In this document: positions 63,551-64,000 of the stretch, piece by piece
Position numbering within the stretch: the first letter of the stretch is position 1
Layout: each line of letters opens with the position of its first letter
Assembly (NCBI RefSeq): GCF_900060185.1
Contig: NZ_FIZY01000018.1
Location: 1 to 64,000 of the forward strand
Reading direction: 5' to 3'
Origin: Grimontia marina
GTDB taxonomy: Bacteria; Pseudomonadota; Gammaproteobacteria; Enterobacterales; Vibrionaceae
Length of the DNA: 64,000 nucleotides
Translations under genes and position numbers: made by a program
Notes under the pieces: model-generated
The model's input: only the letters and a program-made list of their open reading frames with translations
What the model was told of the DNA's origin: nothing
The model's database searches: none

Positions 63551-64000
63551 TTACTCTAAAATTTCAATAATTCTGTCAGCTACTCTTTTCGCAAAGATCA
63601 ACGCAGTGTGCGTTACCGGAAAAATTTCATGGCTAGCCATGCCTTCAATCTTGGTTTCATCAATCAGCACCGTACCATCCGATTCCTTACTTCTTAACAG
63701 CACAGCGGCTGGGCCAATACGCATGTCACCTGCAATGCTGTATAAGGTCGAACCTTCAGGCCATGTGGGCTCATAATCAGGCAGCAAGAATCGACTGGAC
63801 TCCTGAAACATAAAATCGCTGATCCCAATCCCCTTAAAAAACGCCGCCACTTTGGAGCCTTTATGTGGCGTACCCAGCGTAATCACGGTTTTCACATGCT
63901 TGGACATCTCACTCTCGTTCTCCAGATAAACACGAGTGATCACGCCACCCATAGAGTGCCCCACAATGACGGCCTCCTCACCATCAATGAATGCATCCAT
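63551..64000 (-). CDS. Alpha/beta-hydrolase, lipase-like (N-terminus beyond window)
   Basis: The last 149 residues of a lipase-like hydrolase. The nucleophile elbow is GHSMGG near the visible start, followed by ITLGTPHKGSKVAAFF, typical of PGAP1/LipA-type esterases, and a C-terminal histidine in FPVTHTALIF. The acid is likely the Asp in ESDGTVLIDE. The frame reaches the right edge of the window, so the N-terminus, including any signal sequence, is missing. The substrate is not inferable. Confidence 0.87.
   Translation of the reverse strand: MDAFIDGEEAVIVGHSMGGVITRVYLENESEMSKHVKTVITLGTPHKGSKVAAFFKGIGISDFMFQESSRFLLPDYEPTWPEGSTLYSIAGDMRIGPAAVLLRSKESDGTVLIDETKIEGMASHEIFPVTHTALIFAKRVADRIIEILE

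Overview
The window looks like chromosomal DNA of a marine gammaproteobacterium, most probably a member of the Vibrionaceae of the Grimontia/Enterovibrio/Vibrio kind. This is inferred from a giant RTX adhesin with T1SS-143-type repeats, CheV, classic Fur boxes, an Hha-like protein, a yybP-ykoY leader before a TerC/Alx gene, and moderate GC. No rRNA, tRNA, CRISPR array, insertion sequence or prophage was seen.

Region 1 (1-17.6 kb, + strand) is an iron-acquisition locus for a non-ribosomal peptide siderophore or related metallophore. It holds the tail of one NRPS, a second NRPS with order docking-Cy-A-PCP-reductase, a type II thioesterase, a FecBCD-type ABC importer (binding protein, two permeases, ATPase), a TonB-dependent receptor, two tandem saccharopine-dehydrogenase-like oxidoreductases (the second with an extra C-terminal domain), an EntD-type phosphopantetheinyl transferase and a PchR/YbtA-like AraC regulator. 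A perfect Fur box precedes the regulator and a weaker one precedes the receptor. A TCGGGTA motif occurs twice, 20 bp apart, before the receptor and once before the importer, and is a candidate AraC site. The terminal reductase implies release of an aldehyde or alcohol rather than an acid.

Region 2 (17.7-28.9 kb) is mostly housekeeping and stress genes: a ClsC-like phospholipase D lipoprotein; a TerC/Alx transporter behind a manganese riboswitch; a SatD/DUF3307 pair with a very regular GTTAC/GTAAC operator array; an orphan ParA; an MscS channel; a GST-like protein with a cysteine tail next to SigZ; a GFA protein; a metallophosphoesterase; an Hha-like protein; and a secreted LEA-like repeat protein.

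Region 3 (29.0-37.2 kb) is a tricarboxylate module. TctCBA uptake, a class III CoA-transferase and a citryl-CoA-lyase-like protein lie in one minus-strand operon, divergent from a CitA/CitB (DcuS/DcuR) two-component system. The likely flow is uptake, CoA activation and cleavage.

Region 4 (37.3-48.4 kb) holds an AlkA glycosylase, two uncharacterised envelope proteins, a succinate-semialdehyde-type dehydrogenase, two small proteins, a TAXI-TRAP transporter with fused permease, and CheV.

Region 5 (48.5-64 kb) is dominated by a 3417-residue LapA-like adhesin with an N-terminal retention module, divergent from its likely secretion partners (a TolC-type porin and an OmpA-type lipoprotein). These are followed by a small TfoX-like protein, a DASH-type photolyase/cryptochrome and a truncated lipase. 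Start codons were revised for many genes where a Shine-Dalgarno sequence, a signal peptide or an overlapping control site favoured an internal start.
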